A DNA stretch of 51,653 bases from Paulinella micropora (GCA_009731375.1 BJOX01000071.1:30065-81717), one strand, 5' to 3'; numbered from the stretch's first letter, positions 1 through 10,660 are shown. A program made the numbers and translations. The notes: generated from the letters alone by a model not told the origin.

Positions 1-2364
1 GTGACGCTGGTGTCCACGAATACGTGCGCGACAACTGGAAGGACATCGTTGAGCGGTATGCAAACGGGATCTGCGAAAGCATCCGCGCTGACAGACCGCC
101 TTCGAGTGTGACGATAAACAAGGTTTGGACGGCTGACTTTTCGCAAGTTGAGTTCATCAGGGGTAATTTCGCATTGATCGTGTTGTTCCAGTCTCACACT
201 GTTACGTTTGTGTTTTAGATGGTGATTTTGCCAAGTGTGAATTTTGCACTGAGCTGGCAGCGGAGCATTTGATCAAGACGGAAACTGATGCTCAGGACTC
301 GCGTCGGAGAAGTCGATTGCATAGCAAGTTGCATCGAGAAGCCCGGGTAGCCAGCATGATTCGAAAGAAGGGTGCCCCTGTCGACCAACATTCCACTGTG
401 ATTTCAACTGACATGAAACCTCCATTCAAAGTTCCTTCTTGCCGCCGCAGAGCAAAAGACTTCAAGGGGAAAATAGTCTTCAGGCTATGTCTTGGCATGA
501 CTACCTGTTACACGACCGACACTCATTTCGTTTTTGCGTATCTCGAAGGCGCAGTGGAGCATAACGTGAACAGCAATATCACTATGCTGGCTTCGATTCT
601 GCATTGGGAGCTGTGGGATCGACGCACTATGGCATCGTGGAAGCTGTACCTGGAATGGGATGGAGCAGGCGACAACACAGCGTGGGCCATGCTTGGCTTT
701 GCCTCTGATATTGTCGACAGAGATGTCAGGGGAGAAGTCCAGACTCATCGAAAGCCTCCAGGGCACGGTCACGACGGCGACGACCAAGACTTCAGGGTGA
801 TGGACATTGGTTTGAAAAGCTCGTTCTTCGTTACCAACATCGCCCAAGCTCTCTTCAAGGCCATGTTGGCCTTCAAAACCAAGCGAGATCGCTACGTGCT
901 GTTGATTCTCGGCTGCAACTACGACTGGCAAACTCATTACAGTCCCTGCATGAACAAGCACATCAAGCACTACAACAGGCCGTTGGCATACCGAATCAAG
1001 AAGCTGGAGCCGGGAGCGCTTCCGACTGCGGAGATCAAGACATGGGGGGATGCCCAAAAGGAGTGGCACGGGGAGCACGACAACGTGAAAGGGGCGCCAC
1101 TTCAACTGTTCGTCAAGCGTCCAGGTCAATTTTTATCATTTCTTTTCCTTGGCTGTGTTGTTCATAGACAACGTTAATATTACTGTAACATACTAATTCT
1201 CCTTATTCTGTGTGTTTTTTTCTTTCAGAGACTGACCTTCCACTGAAGCTCCCTGTCGGCCACTTTGTCAATCCCCGACTCAAAAAAGATATTCGGTATC
1301 TGGCATCCAAATACTGTGGTGAGGATGAAAAGGCATGGATCGAGGAGATGCTTGCGGGTAAGAATCTCACCAGAATTGAATTCGACGGTGAGTACATGGA
1401 CGGTGGATTGCCCGGCCGTCCAGCACACATGTCCTGCACTGACGCGAAGGGGACGGAGTGGAGAGTAGAGTTTCGCCTCATCGACGAACTTCCTGTCAAC
1501 TTTTGGGAGTTGCCGCCCAATCGTAAAGAAAAGATGGAAGGTCTCACGCGGCTGACACAGGAAGAGTTAATGTCGTTACCGCGAACTTACTTTTGCAACG
1601 ACAGAGAGGCGCCTGCACATCCAAAGTGGGTCGGCGCGAGGGAGCTCACTGCAGAGGAGAAGTTCGCACAGGATGTGGCTTTCAACTTTGCCTCAGCACC
1701 GTGGCGTAAGGTGTCGCTACTTCTTAGCGAAGCAGCAGACAAGGAAGCCTTTGCGGCGAGCCAAATGGTGATAAAGGAGCTCAAGTATTGGCTTCGAATG
1801 CATGGCGTATCCACCCAAGACGGAGATCGCAAACAATTCAAAAAGGCTCAGCTTATCGACGTGGCATGGAGCCATTTTCAGGTTTGTGATTGCGGCCTCC
1901 AGGATGAGCTCTCTGCTGATGCTGCAGCTCCAGCACCTCAGCATGCTTCGGATTCAGACGGAGATGGTCGATTTTCATTTCTCATAGCAAGTATAATTGT
2001 ATGCTCTGCTGTATCGTAGCTGCATGATGATTACATTGTGTTGGTAGTAGCTGGGGTAGCGAATGGCATTGGTAGTGGCGCTCGCGGTCGTCGAGCAGGG
2101 CGGGGACGTCGCCGCAAACGCAGGGCTGCTAATGCGCAAAGGGGACGAGGAGTCTATCGCAAGCGCGCACGTGAACCGCGCGAATCAGAGACAGAGCCAT
2201 CGCGGCGCAGGCGCCGTCGAGTTCCTGGTCCGGAACCGTGGGAATGCACCATCTGCCACTATGAAAACGAGGAGGGAGGCGACAGGTGTGGCCTCTGCTC
2301 GTGGGATGATCAATCAACGAGCGACCAATCAACGAGCTCAGATTCGGATCTGCCGCTCCTGTAG
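1..2364 (+). CDS. Spliced DUF7869-like, transposon-related protein with RanBP2 zinc finger (5' partial)
   Basis: The gene is cut by the left window edge. I read four exons (to 162, 219-1124, 1229-1966, 2060-2364) joined by three short GT-AG introns (56, 104 and 93 nt). All introns are in phase 1 and the frame continues across each junction. The middle of the protein has a DGAGDN motif followed later by GHGHDGDDQDF, resembling the paired signatures of DUF7869 proteins, an RNase H-like family common in eukaryotic transposons. An Arg-rich basic stretch leads to a C-terminal zinc finger at 2239-2298 that fits the RanBP2 consensus W-x-C-x2-C-x3-N-x6-C-x2-C exactly. Its intron content and lower GC set it apart from everything to its right. 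It could be a host gene next to the viral insertion or a transposon copy. Family call is by motif only; the gene model is well supported. Confidence 0.6.
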
Positions 2365-3174
2365 AAGTCCTCCAATCTACAAACGTGGAAGTTTTTATGT
2401 ACATCCGCCTGCAATCGTGCGTCTGAATATGTTTCGCGTGTTTATTTAGGTATCTGAACAGGCGCTTGGGTCATCGTCCACTTTTTCGTTTGATTTGAAA
2501 TTGATCTGATTGTAGAGCATATAAGGTAGCTACTATTAAAGAAAAGCATTTTGATTGCATCTGTTTTGTATGAACCTAGTTGCTGTCACGTCCTCACTGA
2601 CAATCCCTTTATTCACCCCACACACCCACCCACACTCCACCCCCTTCATCTCTCACCCTTCTAAAAGCATCTTTCTAAGGAAATTAAACAATAATATAAT
2701 AATGATATGGTAATAGTAGCAGTAATAATCATAAAGCTAATAAGAACAGGTGCATCACATCGGACTTACATCGATTCCTCACCTCCGCCCCTACCCCTAC
2801 CCTACCGACACGTCCCCCTACCTAAAAAAAACTAAGTCCGCAAGCTAATTTGTGAGTAGAAGTGAGGAAAATAAAGTGAAATAATGCTATAATGATAAAT
2901 AAAGCTGGTTTCCTTTGTTATCGCAACGGCACGCTGTTATATTCTGATTGCAGACACCAAAAAAACATAGAAAAACATCGTAAAACGTGGTTTCGGACCG
3001 GTCAAAAATCAGTCTTTTTTTTAAGTTAAAGTGATTTAATATTAATAAAAACACTTTTTGTTATCATTCCTATTCTTTCTACAAACAGTGGAAGCAATAT
3101 AAATAAGCTCCTGTTAGTTTGGGAGAAATTGACATAATGTCTTGAAAATTTTCGGAAAAAGTGACCCCCCCTAG
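2365..3174. other. AT-rich intergenic region between host-like gene and virus-like DNA
   Basis: No convincing gene. The stretch is AT-rich with short A and T runs and pyrimidine-rich patches. AATAAA signals at 2870-2875 and 2898-2903 lie about 500 nt after the upstream stop codon and could serve that gene. None of the poly-C/poly-G tracts or GC palindromes of the rest of the window occur here. I place the change from host-like to virus-like DNA at its right end. Confidence 0.5.
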
Positions 3175-3465
3175 TTAGCCGTTTTCTTTGTTATACAAGG
3201 GCAGGCTTGCAAACCATTTCTCGTCCTCTTCACACATGAGGTCCTCCATTGACGCGATACAATAACCGTTCTTGGCCAACGGAGAGTCATTGACAACAAC
3301 AGGGGAGGGCTCAATTGACGGGGTCGGCGCCGAAGGTAGATAGCAAATCAATGAAGGTGTACTTTTTGCCCAAGAAGGATAAAGATGCAGGGCTCGTGCA
3401 AGACCTGGCCTCTCCCGACAGCTACGTGCACTTGTATACCTACTGTCTGCGCTATGCTGCCGCAC
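3175..3465 (-). pseudogene. Tail of a minus-strand ORF, apparently truncated
   Basis: The last 55 or so codons before the TAA at 3175-3177 have protein-like composition (acidic and hydrophobic, with the motif SMEDLMCEEDEKWF near the end). Upstream of about 3345 the frame becomes the antisense of the plus-strand gene that starts at 3351. I read this as the 3' remnant of a gene whose front was lost at a breakpoint. No family recognised; it may be chance. Confidence 0.25.
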
Positions 3466-5626
3466 GAGCTGCTTATCCTTTGCTGAAAAAGTACGTTAAA
3501 AGTAGGGGCTCCGGCTGGTATGTGGAGCAGCTCCTTGCGCCGTACAGCCAGAGTGTCGGCGACAAAACCCCGAAGAAGACTCAGGACAGCTTTGTCCGCG
3601 GGGCCGATTTGGTGGGCTACGGAAACGAAAACGAGGAGCTGGTGGAGGGATTTGTGAACGAGGGACCGGAGCCGCAAGAGTTGCGCATTTGTCCGCTCTT
3701 TGGGGCAGGCAAGCTCCCTCGACCGATCCCTTTTATGTACAAGCGCGAAACAGTAAAGAAACTTGTTGAGGGTATTCAACAAGAAAAGGCCGGAGATTCT
3801 GGGAATGCGTCGAGCCAAGATATTAAGCTTGCGCACCAGCGACTTCAAGAATTGTGCAATAAACTGGCCCAAAGCCAAATCACCCCCGAAAACCCTAAAA
3901 AAGTGACCCCGCCTCAGGATGAAAAGCTGTTTGGTCAAGCGGCGGACGCCTTGCTCAAAGGGCTCGGGCTAGAGGCTAAAGACAACGACGGGAAGAAGAC
4001 TTACAAGCGAAAGATTGAAGAGAAGCTGTTGAGCGAGGGTGTCAAAGAGTGGGGGCTCTACCAGGTGCTGAACGATGTAAGCCAAACTGTCCAAGTCAAG
4101 CCGGGGGAAATGATATTGTACCCCGCCAAGGCGTGGCGCCGGCTGTCCAATGTCTTGCCGCAGAGGTGTGGACGTCAATATCTCTGCTTCCGCCTAGTTC
4201 GGAGTGGCGCTACCCCCGCGCCCATGTTTGGCGGCTATAATGCCGAGGAGGGCACAGTCGAAAAGAAGCTGTCTAACTGCCACGGCTTATTAAATATGGG
4301 AAGTACTGAGAAAGCACCCCTCTTTTATCGTGGATTTTCTGCGGTATCAGACAGACCTCAGCAGCAAAACGATTGTTAAAAGCGACGTCTGCTCCGAGTT
4401 CGCCGACAAGATTGCCCCTCCGCCTATAAAAGGCAGCAAGAAAAGGAGCGTGGTCCCAAATAAGGATAAGCTTTTGACCGCACTGCAGGGCCTTGCGGAG
4501 GACAGGCAAAAAGTAGTGCTCAACGCGCTGCGCCCTTGGACCGACCAGGCGAATTATTGTTTCCAAGACTTTAATGCGCCCTGTACTCCGTCAGGAATGG
4601 TGCTCCCTATGTACAATGTACGCCAACCTCCATCGACATTACTAAGCTTTTCTGAGCAATTTGCTGCGCGGCTCCTGTACCTGTCCGACTCCAAGAAATG
4701 GAACGGCAAACAAGTCATCCCGTGCTACTGGCCGCCGTTGCTTCTCAGGAAAGAGCTCTCCAAACTCAAAGAATGCATTTCCGAAACCCTGTATCCGACT
4801 TACACAGATGATAAAGGACACACTGGGGGAGACTTATTACAACCAGGAAAACCGCGGTATGGTGGAGGATGAGGTGCAACGGACCAACTCCGACCCCAGC
4901 TGCCTGGCAGTGCGTGACTGGGTCTTTTGCTTGTTGATACCCTGGGCGGAAAGCGAGGGTGATGCTTGGCTGCGGCGGAACATCCCCCCAGCCAAGACGG
5001 GCGCCCTGCCCTATACGTACTGCCCCGGAGGCGCGGGCGTGTCCCACGAGCAGATCCAGCGGTGGGCCCTGCCCAAACTCCGAGCTCGGAGTCAAAGCTG
5101 AGCGTACGCCTGGAGGTGGGTGATTACTGCAGTGCGGCCTACGAGGGCCCGCGCGCTTCTGACACAGCCTCGGGCGCTACCAAGTGTGTGGCACCTTATT
5201 TTCCGCGCGCGCAACCCTTGCCGGTAGGCGGAGACAGGGACCCGCAATGGCCGCGTACTTGGGACTGTATGTCGCCCGATTGGGAGGGCAAACGCCCCTT
5301 GCACGCGGCACGGGCCGCCCCCGTGGAGGCTCGGTACTGCTACACGTGGAACTATTTCCGCGAGGCCTGCCTGGGCAACCCCCGGATTCTGCGCGCTCCA
5401 GGGGAGGGCGCCCCGCCGTCCTTTGCCCACTGGGCAAAGGGGACGAGCGCGGAAGCGTCCAGGGCGCCCAAGTGGGGCGTCCTGGACCTGTTGCCCCCCG
5501 ACGCGAAACAACACCTGTGCAAGCCTCCCGCCGTAAGGAAAATCCTGGGCCTGACAAAGCACGACCTGTTGCACGTACGCTCGGTCCTGCACGAGCGAGA
5601 CTTCTACGTCAGGCGTCTGCGGCAGG
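3351..5626 (+). pseudogene. Unknown virus-like gene, frame-broken
   Basis: Protein-like reading starts at ATG 3351 (MKVYFLPKKDKDAG) and runs to about 4335. It then continues in other frames at about 4335-4820, 4820-5085 and 5085-5620, so at least three frame changes are needed. The first part is Lys/Glu-rich and soluble-looking. The last part is rich in Cys, Trp and Tyr (for example YCYTWNYFREACLGNP). A possible stop, TGA 5624-5626, lies in yet another frame. It converges on the minus-strand gene ending near the same place. I do not recognise a family. Either a decayed gene of about 750 codons or one damaged by sequencing indels. Confidence 0.45.
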
Positions 5627-7275
5627 TGAGCGCAGCGCCGTACGGGCTCCGGGGGCAGCCCTTCGTCGGCCTCTTCGTCTGCCTCTTCGTCGGCCTCCTT
5701 GAGCTCGTCGTCCGTCAGCTCTTCCTCCCCCCTCTCCTCATCCTCATCGTCGTCTTCGCCGTCCTCACCGACTCCAAACATAGCAATTATGCGCTCCGCC
5801 TGTCTCTTGCACTCCTGGCTCCAGTGCTCGTGCGAGCGCACGTCCTCGACTCGTCCCGTCGAAAAACGCGTCTTACGCGTAATACACATGCCAGCGTACA
5901 AGGCCCGCTCCGTTCTTAGATAGCGCCTGACCCCACGGCACAACGCAAAGTAAGGATCTACATACAGCCTGCCGCGGCGCAGCGCCGGCGCCGAAACGAC
6001 CAGAGTCGTGGCAGGCTGCTCAGACTCTGTTATCCAGGCTGCGCAGCGCACATAGTGTAGCACCTCGTGACAGGCCAACCATGGCAGCAGGGCCGCGTGC
6101 TCTAGCCCGCCCCGATGCCAGGGGCCCGCGAACGAAAGGGGCACGCTGTGTAGCGGCGCCTGACTCGCCGTGATGCGCCAGGCCACGCGCAAGTAAACCG
6201 AAGCTCCCCGCAAGCTAGGGCTCTTGCCCTCGCGGGGAGCTTTACGAATAAAAGTGTTTTCGGACGCCAGCCACAGTGCCCCCGGCCCTAGCGGGGGCGG
6301 GGCCGGCCCTTGCGGGGCTTGCACGACGGGCCGGCCTGCCAAATTGTCCAAGGTGTTGGCAAGCACTAAACACTCCGGGTGCTTCTGTAGATACTTGTGC
6401 AGGACCTGGATGTAAAGGGCGCGGGCTCCGGCTACACCCGTAGCGCTGGGGTTCGGCTTGGGTTGGAGCACCGATGCTAACGGCGGGGAACGTTCCCAGG
6501 GCCAGGTCGCCACCGCGGGGGGGACACTGCCTAACACCAACGGCCGATACAGCCTTTCGCTGGTCACCCGCGGCCCCGCGTCACACACAAAGGCGTGCGG
6601 CTTAGCCAACACGTAGGCACATTCCTCTAGCACGCGCTTCTCGAGCAGAAGGATCTCCTCCTCCATCTCTTCCTCAATGTCCTGCGCCCCCGTGCGGGGA
6701 GGGCACGAGGGGCTTTTTTCCTTGACCAACAGTGCCTCGGCTTTTTGCCTTGTTGCTGAAGACAGAACCGTGTCCCGCAGGCTGGCCCACGACCCCCCCA
6801 GCGCGCTTGGCTGCTGCAAGCTCCGGGCTAGTCCCTCACACAAATCCCACCAGCTAATGGCGCTTAGCTCGTACGGGTGCTCTCCGCTTAGCTGCAGAAA
6901 ACCCTCAAAATAATAATCCCGGCCGTTGCAGCCGAGCGTGTGCCCCTTTTCCCAGGACCGTGCTGCCGGGCGCGTGCCCGGCGGCACGTACACCACCGTG
7001 TCGGCCAGCTGCTCCAAGCTCCACTGCCCGCTGAGCGAGCCCTGCTCTAATACCAGCCACACCCACGACGCCAGGGACTGAGTCACCAATTTATTTAGCT
7101 CGCGCCGCAGAGTTTGCAAAAAGCCATGGTGAAACAGCTCCGGATGGCCCACACACAAATCAGACTCCGTCACCTGACCAGAACCAGGACCCCGATCATG
7201 ATGGCGCACCAAGCTCGCCAGCTTGGTGTAGAAGTCTCGGCTCTGATCTGTAGGCTTCAGATCTAACTGCTGCAT
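5092..7275 (-). CDS. Unknown protein with acidic C-terminal tail
   Basis: One open frame runs from ATG 7275 (MQQLDLKPTDQSRDF) to a stop at 5092. The body, roughly residues 1-520, looks like a folded soluble protein with a Glu-rich patch around residue 220 (EEEMEEEILLLEKR). It is followed by a strongly acidic tail of Asp/Glu repeats at about 5650-5760. Downstream of the tail the frame is antisense to the Cys-rich end of the convergent plus gene, so the natural end is probably near 5610-5640 and the last 180 codons may be spurious. No domain recognised. A near-perfect inverted repeat at about 6202-6242 falls within the coding sequence. Confidence 0.5.
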   Translation of the reverse strand: MQQLDLKPTDQSRDFYTKLASLVRHHDRGPGSGQVTESDLCVGHPELFHHGFLQTLRRELNKLVTQSLASWVWLVLEQGSLSGQWSLEQLADTVVYVPPGTRPAARSWEKGHTLGCNGRDYYFEGFLQLSGEHPYELSAISWWDLCEGLARSLQQPSALGGSWASLRDTVLSSATRQKAEALLVKEKSPSCPPRTGAQDIEEEMEEEILLLEKRVLEECAYVLAKPHAFVCDAGPRVTSERLYRPLVLGSVPPAVATWPWERSPPLASVLQPKPNPSATGVAGARALYIQVLHKYLQKHPECLVLANTLDNLAGRPVVQAPQGPAPPPLGPGALWLASENTFIRKAPREGKSPSLRGASVYLRVAWRITASQAPLHSVPLSFAGPWHRGGLEHAALLPWLACHEVLHYVRCAAWITESEQPATTLVVSAPALRRGRLYVDPYFALCRGVRRYLRTERALYAGMCITRKTRFSTGRVEDVRSHEHWSQECKRQAERIIAMFGVGEDGEDDDEDEERGEEELTDDELKEADEEADEEADEGLPPEPVRRCAHLPQTPDVEVSLVQDRAYVQQVVLCQAQDFPYGGRLAQVLFRVGGQQVQDAPLGRPGRFRARPLCPVGKGRRGALPWSAQNPGVAQAGLAEIVPRVAVPSLHGGGPCRVQGAFALPIGRHTVPSTRPLRVPVSAYRQGLRARKIRCHTLGSARGCVRSARALVGRTAVITHLQAYAQL

Positions 7276-7316
7276 GCTCCAGCCCTGCAGCACCAAATCG
7301 TTGCACAGCCCTGAGC

Positions 7317-7784
7317 ATGTACCGCAAAAAACGTTTTTCAGAGCCCCTCCACGACCTTGCCAAGCAGTCTTTGTCAAGACAGAAACTATAAACCAGCTAT
7401 TACAGAATGCTCTCAAAAATTCTCAAAAGCCTTTTTTAGACGAGCACACCTTGGCTCCTATCCGGGAAGCTCTTATGCGCCTGCTCAGAAAATTTGGTAG
7501 TGAAAAGGAACCAGCGCACAAACGCATACACGAGTTAGGGAAAAGCTTGTCACCGACAAGCAGAAACTTCCTGACGAAGCCAGAAAGTTTTTCAAAGACG
7601 TGCTCCATGTTTGGCGCGCTTCTCTGCTGGCCAGCGTTTTGGGCCGAGCTGTTTGAGCAGGTTTACACCGACCAACGCAAATCAGAAGAAGGGACGCTCC
7701 AAGCGGCCACAGCGCTCAAGGCCAAAATGATAGCCTACGTCATTTTATGGTATCGAAAACGACAGCATCGCGCCCACGCAATAA
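7317..7784 (+). pseudogene. Unknown small gene, frame-broken, diverging from the 7275 gene
   Basis: Starts with ATG 7317 (MYRKKRFSEPLHDLAKQSL), 41 nt from the start of the divergent minus gene. Protein-like sequence hops between frames: the start frame, then an Asn/Gln/Leu-rich helical stretch, then a frame reading KLPDEARKFFKDVLHVW, then a further shift, ending at TAA 7782-7784. It would be a basic helical protein of about 155 residues. A perfect hairpin begins 8 nt after this stop, which supports the chosen end. An uninterrupted alternative frame runs to 7837 but reads through the hairpin. Function unknown. Confidence 0.4.
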
Positions 7785-7792
7785 GCCTCCCC

Positions 7793-7823
7793 CCCACGAC
7801 AATGGTTGCGCCATTGTCGTGGG
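7793..7823 (+). terminator. Perfect hairpin just after a stop codon
   Basis: Two perfectly complementary 13-nt arms (7793-7805 and 7811-7823) flank a 5-nt loop, 8 nt downstream of the likely stop at 7784. An AATAAA follows at 7963-7968. Placement matches the stronger hairpin after the primase stop (10611-10660). A role in 3'-end formation is inference, by analogy with the hairpin polyadenylation signals of mimivirus. Confidence 0.45.
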
Positions 7824-8575
7824 AGCGCGACCCTTGAACTAAAATGACTACAGCAGAAGCAGAGTCCTTGCGACAATCGCTGCGTCCTCACTATTAAAAT
7901 CCGGGGTTCGTTGCCACTTGAATTTCAGTTTTTTTTTTGCTTTGCTTCTTTTTTAAATTACAAATAAAAAACAAAAAAAAACTTCTACTGGGCCTCCTCC
8001 TCTCCTGGGGAGGAGGAGGAGGGGGGGCACACCGCACCCTCTCAAAACGTGCATCAGCGCCTTAGCCGCTGATGGATCTACGGCGCTTCTTGGCAACAGA
8101 GGCACCGGAGCTGTTCGCGACCGGTGCACAGGGTTTGCTTGTACCACTAAATTTTGTGCAAAAGAAAGAAGACAGAAAGAGAAAGAGAAAAATCCTGTCT
8201 GAAAAAAAGGGGAGGGGGAAGGGAGGGAAAAGGGGAGAGGGAGGGACGCCCCCGTTCTCTTCCCTTCCCCCTTTCTTCTCTTTCCCCCTTCCCCCGCCCC
8301 CCCCCCTCCCCCTTATCTTTCCGATCCCTCCTCCCTCCGAAGGGGGGAGGGTGAGCAAGACTTGTCATTTGCGCAACAAAAAAAAAATTTTGGCGCGCGA
8401 TTTTTTCCGCGGGAAAACATATGTTACCCCGCCGCTCCCCGACCCGGGCGGCGCGGCCGCGTGCACGTCTCCCTGATCATTGATGATTCATTGATTGTGG
8501 GCCCGGGGCTAAAGCCTTTTTTGATTCTTAATTAATTAATAATTTGTGTGGGGAAATAAACATCCTTGTTCTTTT
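7824..8575. other. Spacer with purine-rich and C-rich tracts
   Basis: Contains AATAAA at 7963-7968 (plus strand), a purine-rich tract at 8160-8250 and a pyrimidine/poly-C tract at 8250-8340. A minus-strand frame ending KKRRRSISG at about 8072 has nuclear-localisation-like basic residues, but upstream it is only low-complexity sequence, so I do not call it. The motif TAAATTTTGTGCAAAAGAAAG at 8145-8170 resembles motifs beside the tracts near 10240 and 12215. Confidence 0.4.
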
Positions 8576-8581
8576 TTTATT
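8576..8581 (-). terminator. AATAAA overlapping a stop codon
   Basis: On the minus strand the last codons of the zinc-finger/nuclease gene read GTG GAA TAA AA, so the TAA stop (8577-8579) lies inside an AATAAA polyadenylation signal. This is the compact 3' end expected of a dense viral genome. Confidence 0.5.
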
Positions 8582-10217
8582 CCACTAGTACCACACAATT
8601 GCGCAGCGCTAACGCTACCTCGGCATTGGCATCCTCGCCGGTGTCCGCCGCGGCCTCGAACAGGTCGCCCGCCAGCCGCTGCCAAGGCGAAGCTTTCGCA
8701 CACACCGTGGCCTGCCGGTCGTAGTACAGATAAATCAGAGACAAGCCGGCCGCTCGACCCGCCACCTCCTGCACGCGCCCAAGCTTTAAGTCCATCAGCA
8801 AACTCTGCAGCCGCTTGAATCTAGACCCCAGCGGCGGGTCGTGCAGTACGCCATCCACCTCAAACCAGTGCGGGTTAAAGCGAATGTACACGATCGGCAG
8901 CCCCCGGAAGTGAGGGTTGGCGGCCAGCGCCGTGCTGATCTTGAGCACGCGCCAAAGCTCGCACCGGTACCGCCGGTGCGCGAACTCGTCGTTGCCTAAC
9001 AACACCAAGCAACGGCGCTCCGTGGGCAGCGACTGGAACTCGAGCAGGTGGAAGTCGGGCCGCGAGCTCACGGCACCTGCAAACTGCGGGCTGAGCTGCT
9101 TGTCGCAGTGCCTGTAGAAGATGGCATTGGCAAAGTCCCGGTCAAAGGCCCAGCCCTGAGCGCTGAGGAACTCTGCCAACTGCTGCTCGCTGCGAAAGCG
9201 CTTCGCGATGCCTTCCGGGGTGTGGCACCGCTGCACATGACCATCCAGCGACCGCTCGGTGGGGCATCGTGTGGTGCACGCCACCAGGCCCTGTCCAACC
9301 TGGAACTTGGCCGTGCCGAACGACGCAAACGTGCACAAGTGCGGCCACTTCTGGCTTTCCTCGTGCCTGCGTATATGGGCCTTGAGCATACCAGATCTTG
9401 CAAAGCGAGACTCGCACTCTGGGCAGGCAAAGGGCTTCTCGCCAGTGTGTGTGCGTTTGTGCTCTGTCAGCTTACTAGCCTGCGCAAAGCTCTTGTTGCA
9501 ATCGGGACACGCGAACGGCTTCTCGTCAGTGTGCGTGCGTTTGTGCTCTGCCAGGTGACCAGCCTGCGCAAAGCTCTTGTCGCAATCGGGACACGCAAAC
9601 GGCTTCTCGCCAGTGTGTGTGCGTTTGTGCTCTGCCAGGTGACCAGCCCGCGCAAAGCTCTTGTCGCAATCGGGACACGCGAACGGCTTCTCGCCAGTGT
9701 GTGTACTCGCGGAAGTCTGTTCTCCGTGCCTTTCTGTGTGTTCTTCGCTCTTGCCCGGTTTTGGGCTCAGGTCTGCCGGCGAGGCATGTCGCGCGCAGAC
9801 CGTTGGCCAGTCACGGCCCTGGTGGACCGTCGCTAGCGTGGCCAGATTCTCGTCTTCGTAACAGCTCTCGCAGGCGGGCCGATCTGCTGACTCCTGGCCT
9901 CCACGCCACTCCTTGAACACCAACCTTAGGCCCTCGAGGATTTTGAACGCAGCGCCGTAGCGCTGTAACATCCGGACTCCCGGCTTCTGCTCCACAAAGG
10001 GCTCCGCTCCGGCCCAGCGCTGCAACCAGAGCTGGACAGCCGTCGACGGTGTTGGTGCTGATTCACTAAGCCGCTGGCGCTTCGGGCTCCGCGCACCCCC
10101 GCTTGCCACGGCCGCTAGCCGGCGGCGCGAGTCTGCGCCAGATTCGAACAGAGAGACGGGCCTGGGCAGCCCCCGCGTCAGCAGGACCCTACGTGGCGCC
10201 CGCCGTGCCTGCGCCAT
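8577..10217 (-). CDS. C2H2 zinc-finger protein with PD-(D/E)XK-like C-terminal domain
   Basis: Intact 546-residue ORF from ATG 10217 (MAQARRAPRRVLL). Four tandem C2H2 fingers with canonical TGEKPF linkers occupy about residues 173-284 (9700-9365); they are nearly identical to each other, so the array expanded recently. A looser Cys/His cluster follows. The C-terminal part has RPDFHLLEF, then NDEFAHRRYRCELWR (about residue 410) and PIVYIRFNPHWFEVDG (about 442-458). This pattern is known to me from a nuclease-like family in protists and giant viruses (E-x-DE-x-x-H-x-x-Y-x-C-E ... IRFNPD). The first acidic position is not clearly kept, so activity is uncertain. Likely DNA-targeting in the nucleus or virus factory. 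The gene is preceded by a poly-C/purine tract. Confidence 0.8.
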   Translation of the reverse strand: MAQARRAPRRVLLTRGLPRPVSLFESGADSRRRLAAVASGGARSPKRQRLSESAPTPSTAVQLWLQRWAGAEPFVEQKPGVRMLQRYGAAFKILEGLRLVFKEWRGGQESADRPACESCYEDENLATLATVHQGRDWPTVCARHASPADLSPKPGKSEEHTERHGEQTSASTHTGEKPFACPDCDKSFARAGHLAEHKRTHTGEKPFACPDCDKSFAQAGHLAEHKRTHTDEKPFACPDCNKSFAQASKLTEHKRTHTGEKPFACPECESRFARSGMLKAHIRRHEESQKWPHLCTFASFGTAKFQVGQGLVACTTRCPTERSLDGHVQRCHTPEGIAKRFRSEQQLAEFLSAQGWAFDRDFANAIFYRHCDKQLSPQFAGAVSSRPDFHLLEFQSLPTERRCLVLLGNDEFAHRRYRCELWRVLKISTALAANPHFRGLPIVYIRFNPHWFEVDGVLHDPPLGSRFKRLQSLLMDLKLGRVQEVAGRAAGLSLIYLYYDRQATVCAKASPWQRLAGDLFEAAADTGEDANAEVALALRNCVVLVE

Positions 10218-10610
<393 letters not shown>

Positions 10611-10660
10611 TGTCGCTCATCCTGTCATCATTGGCAACAATGATGACAGGATGAGCGACA
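10611..10660 (-). terminator. Perfect 23-bp hairpin with GCAA loop, after the primase gene
   Basis: Arms 10611-10633 and 10638-10660 are perfectly complementary over 23 bp and enclose the tetraloop GCAA (a GNRA loop). It begins 12 nt after the TGA stop of the primase gene in the direction of transcription. The length and perfection exceed chance. I infer a 3'-end processing or termination signal; the structure itself is directly visible. Confidence 0.6.

Noticed and set aside
5092-5640. C-terminal 180 residues of the 5092-7275 ORF as real protein
   Set aside because: Composition is Arg/Ala/Pro-rich, as expected for antisense of the Cys-rich plus-strand gene, and an acidic tail marks a more natural end near 5640.
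6202-6242. Inverted repeat AGCTCCCCGC...GCGGGGAGCT in the 5092-7275 gene
   Set aside because: A real 10-bp inverted repeat but unrelated in sequence to the palindromic family, and inside an intact frame; no function can be argued.
7953-8368. Minus-strand basic ORFs in the 8 kb spacer
   Set aside because: Apart from a short basic end (KKRRRS) they are purine/pyrimidine-tract translations.
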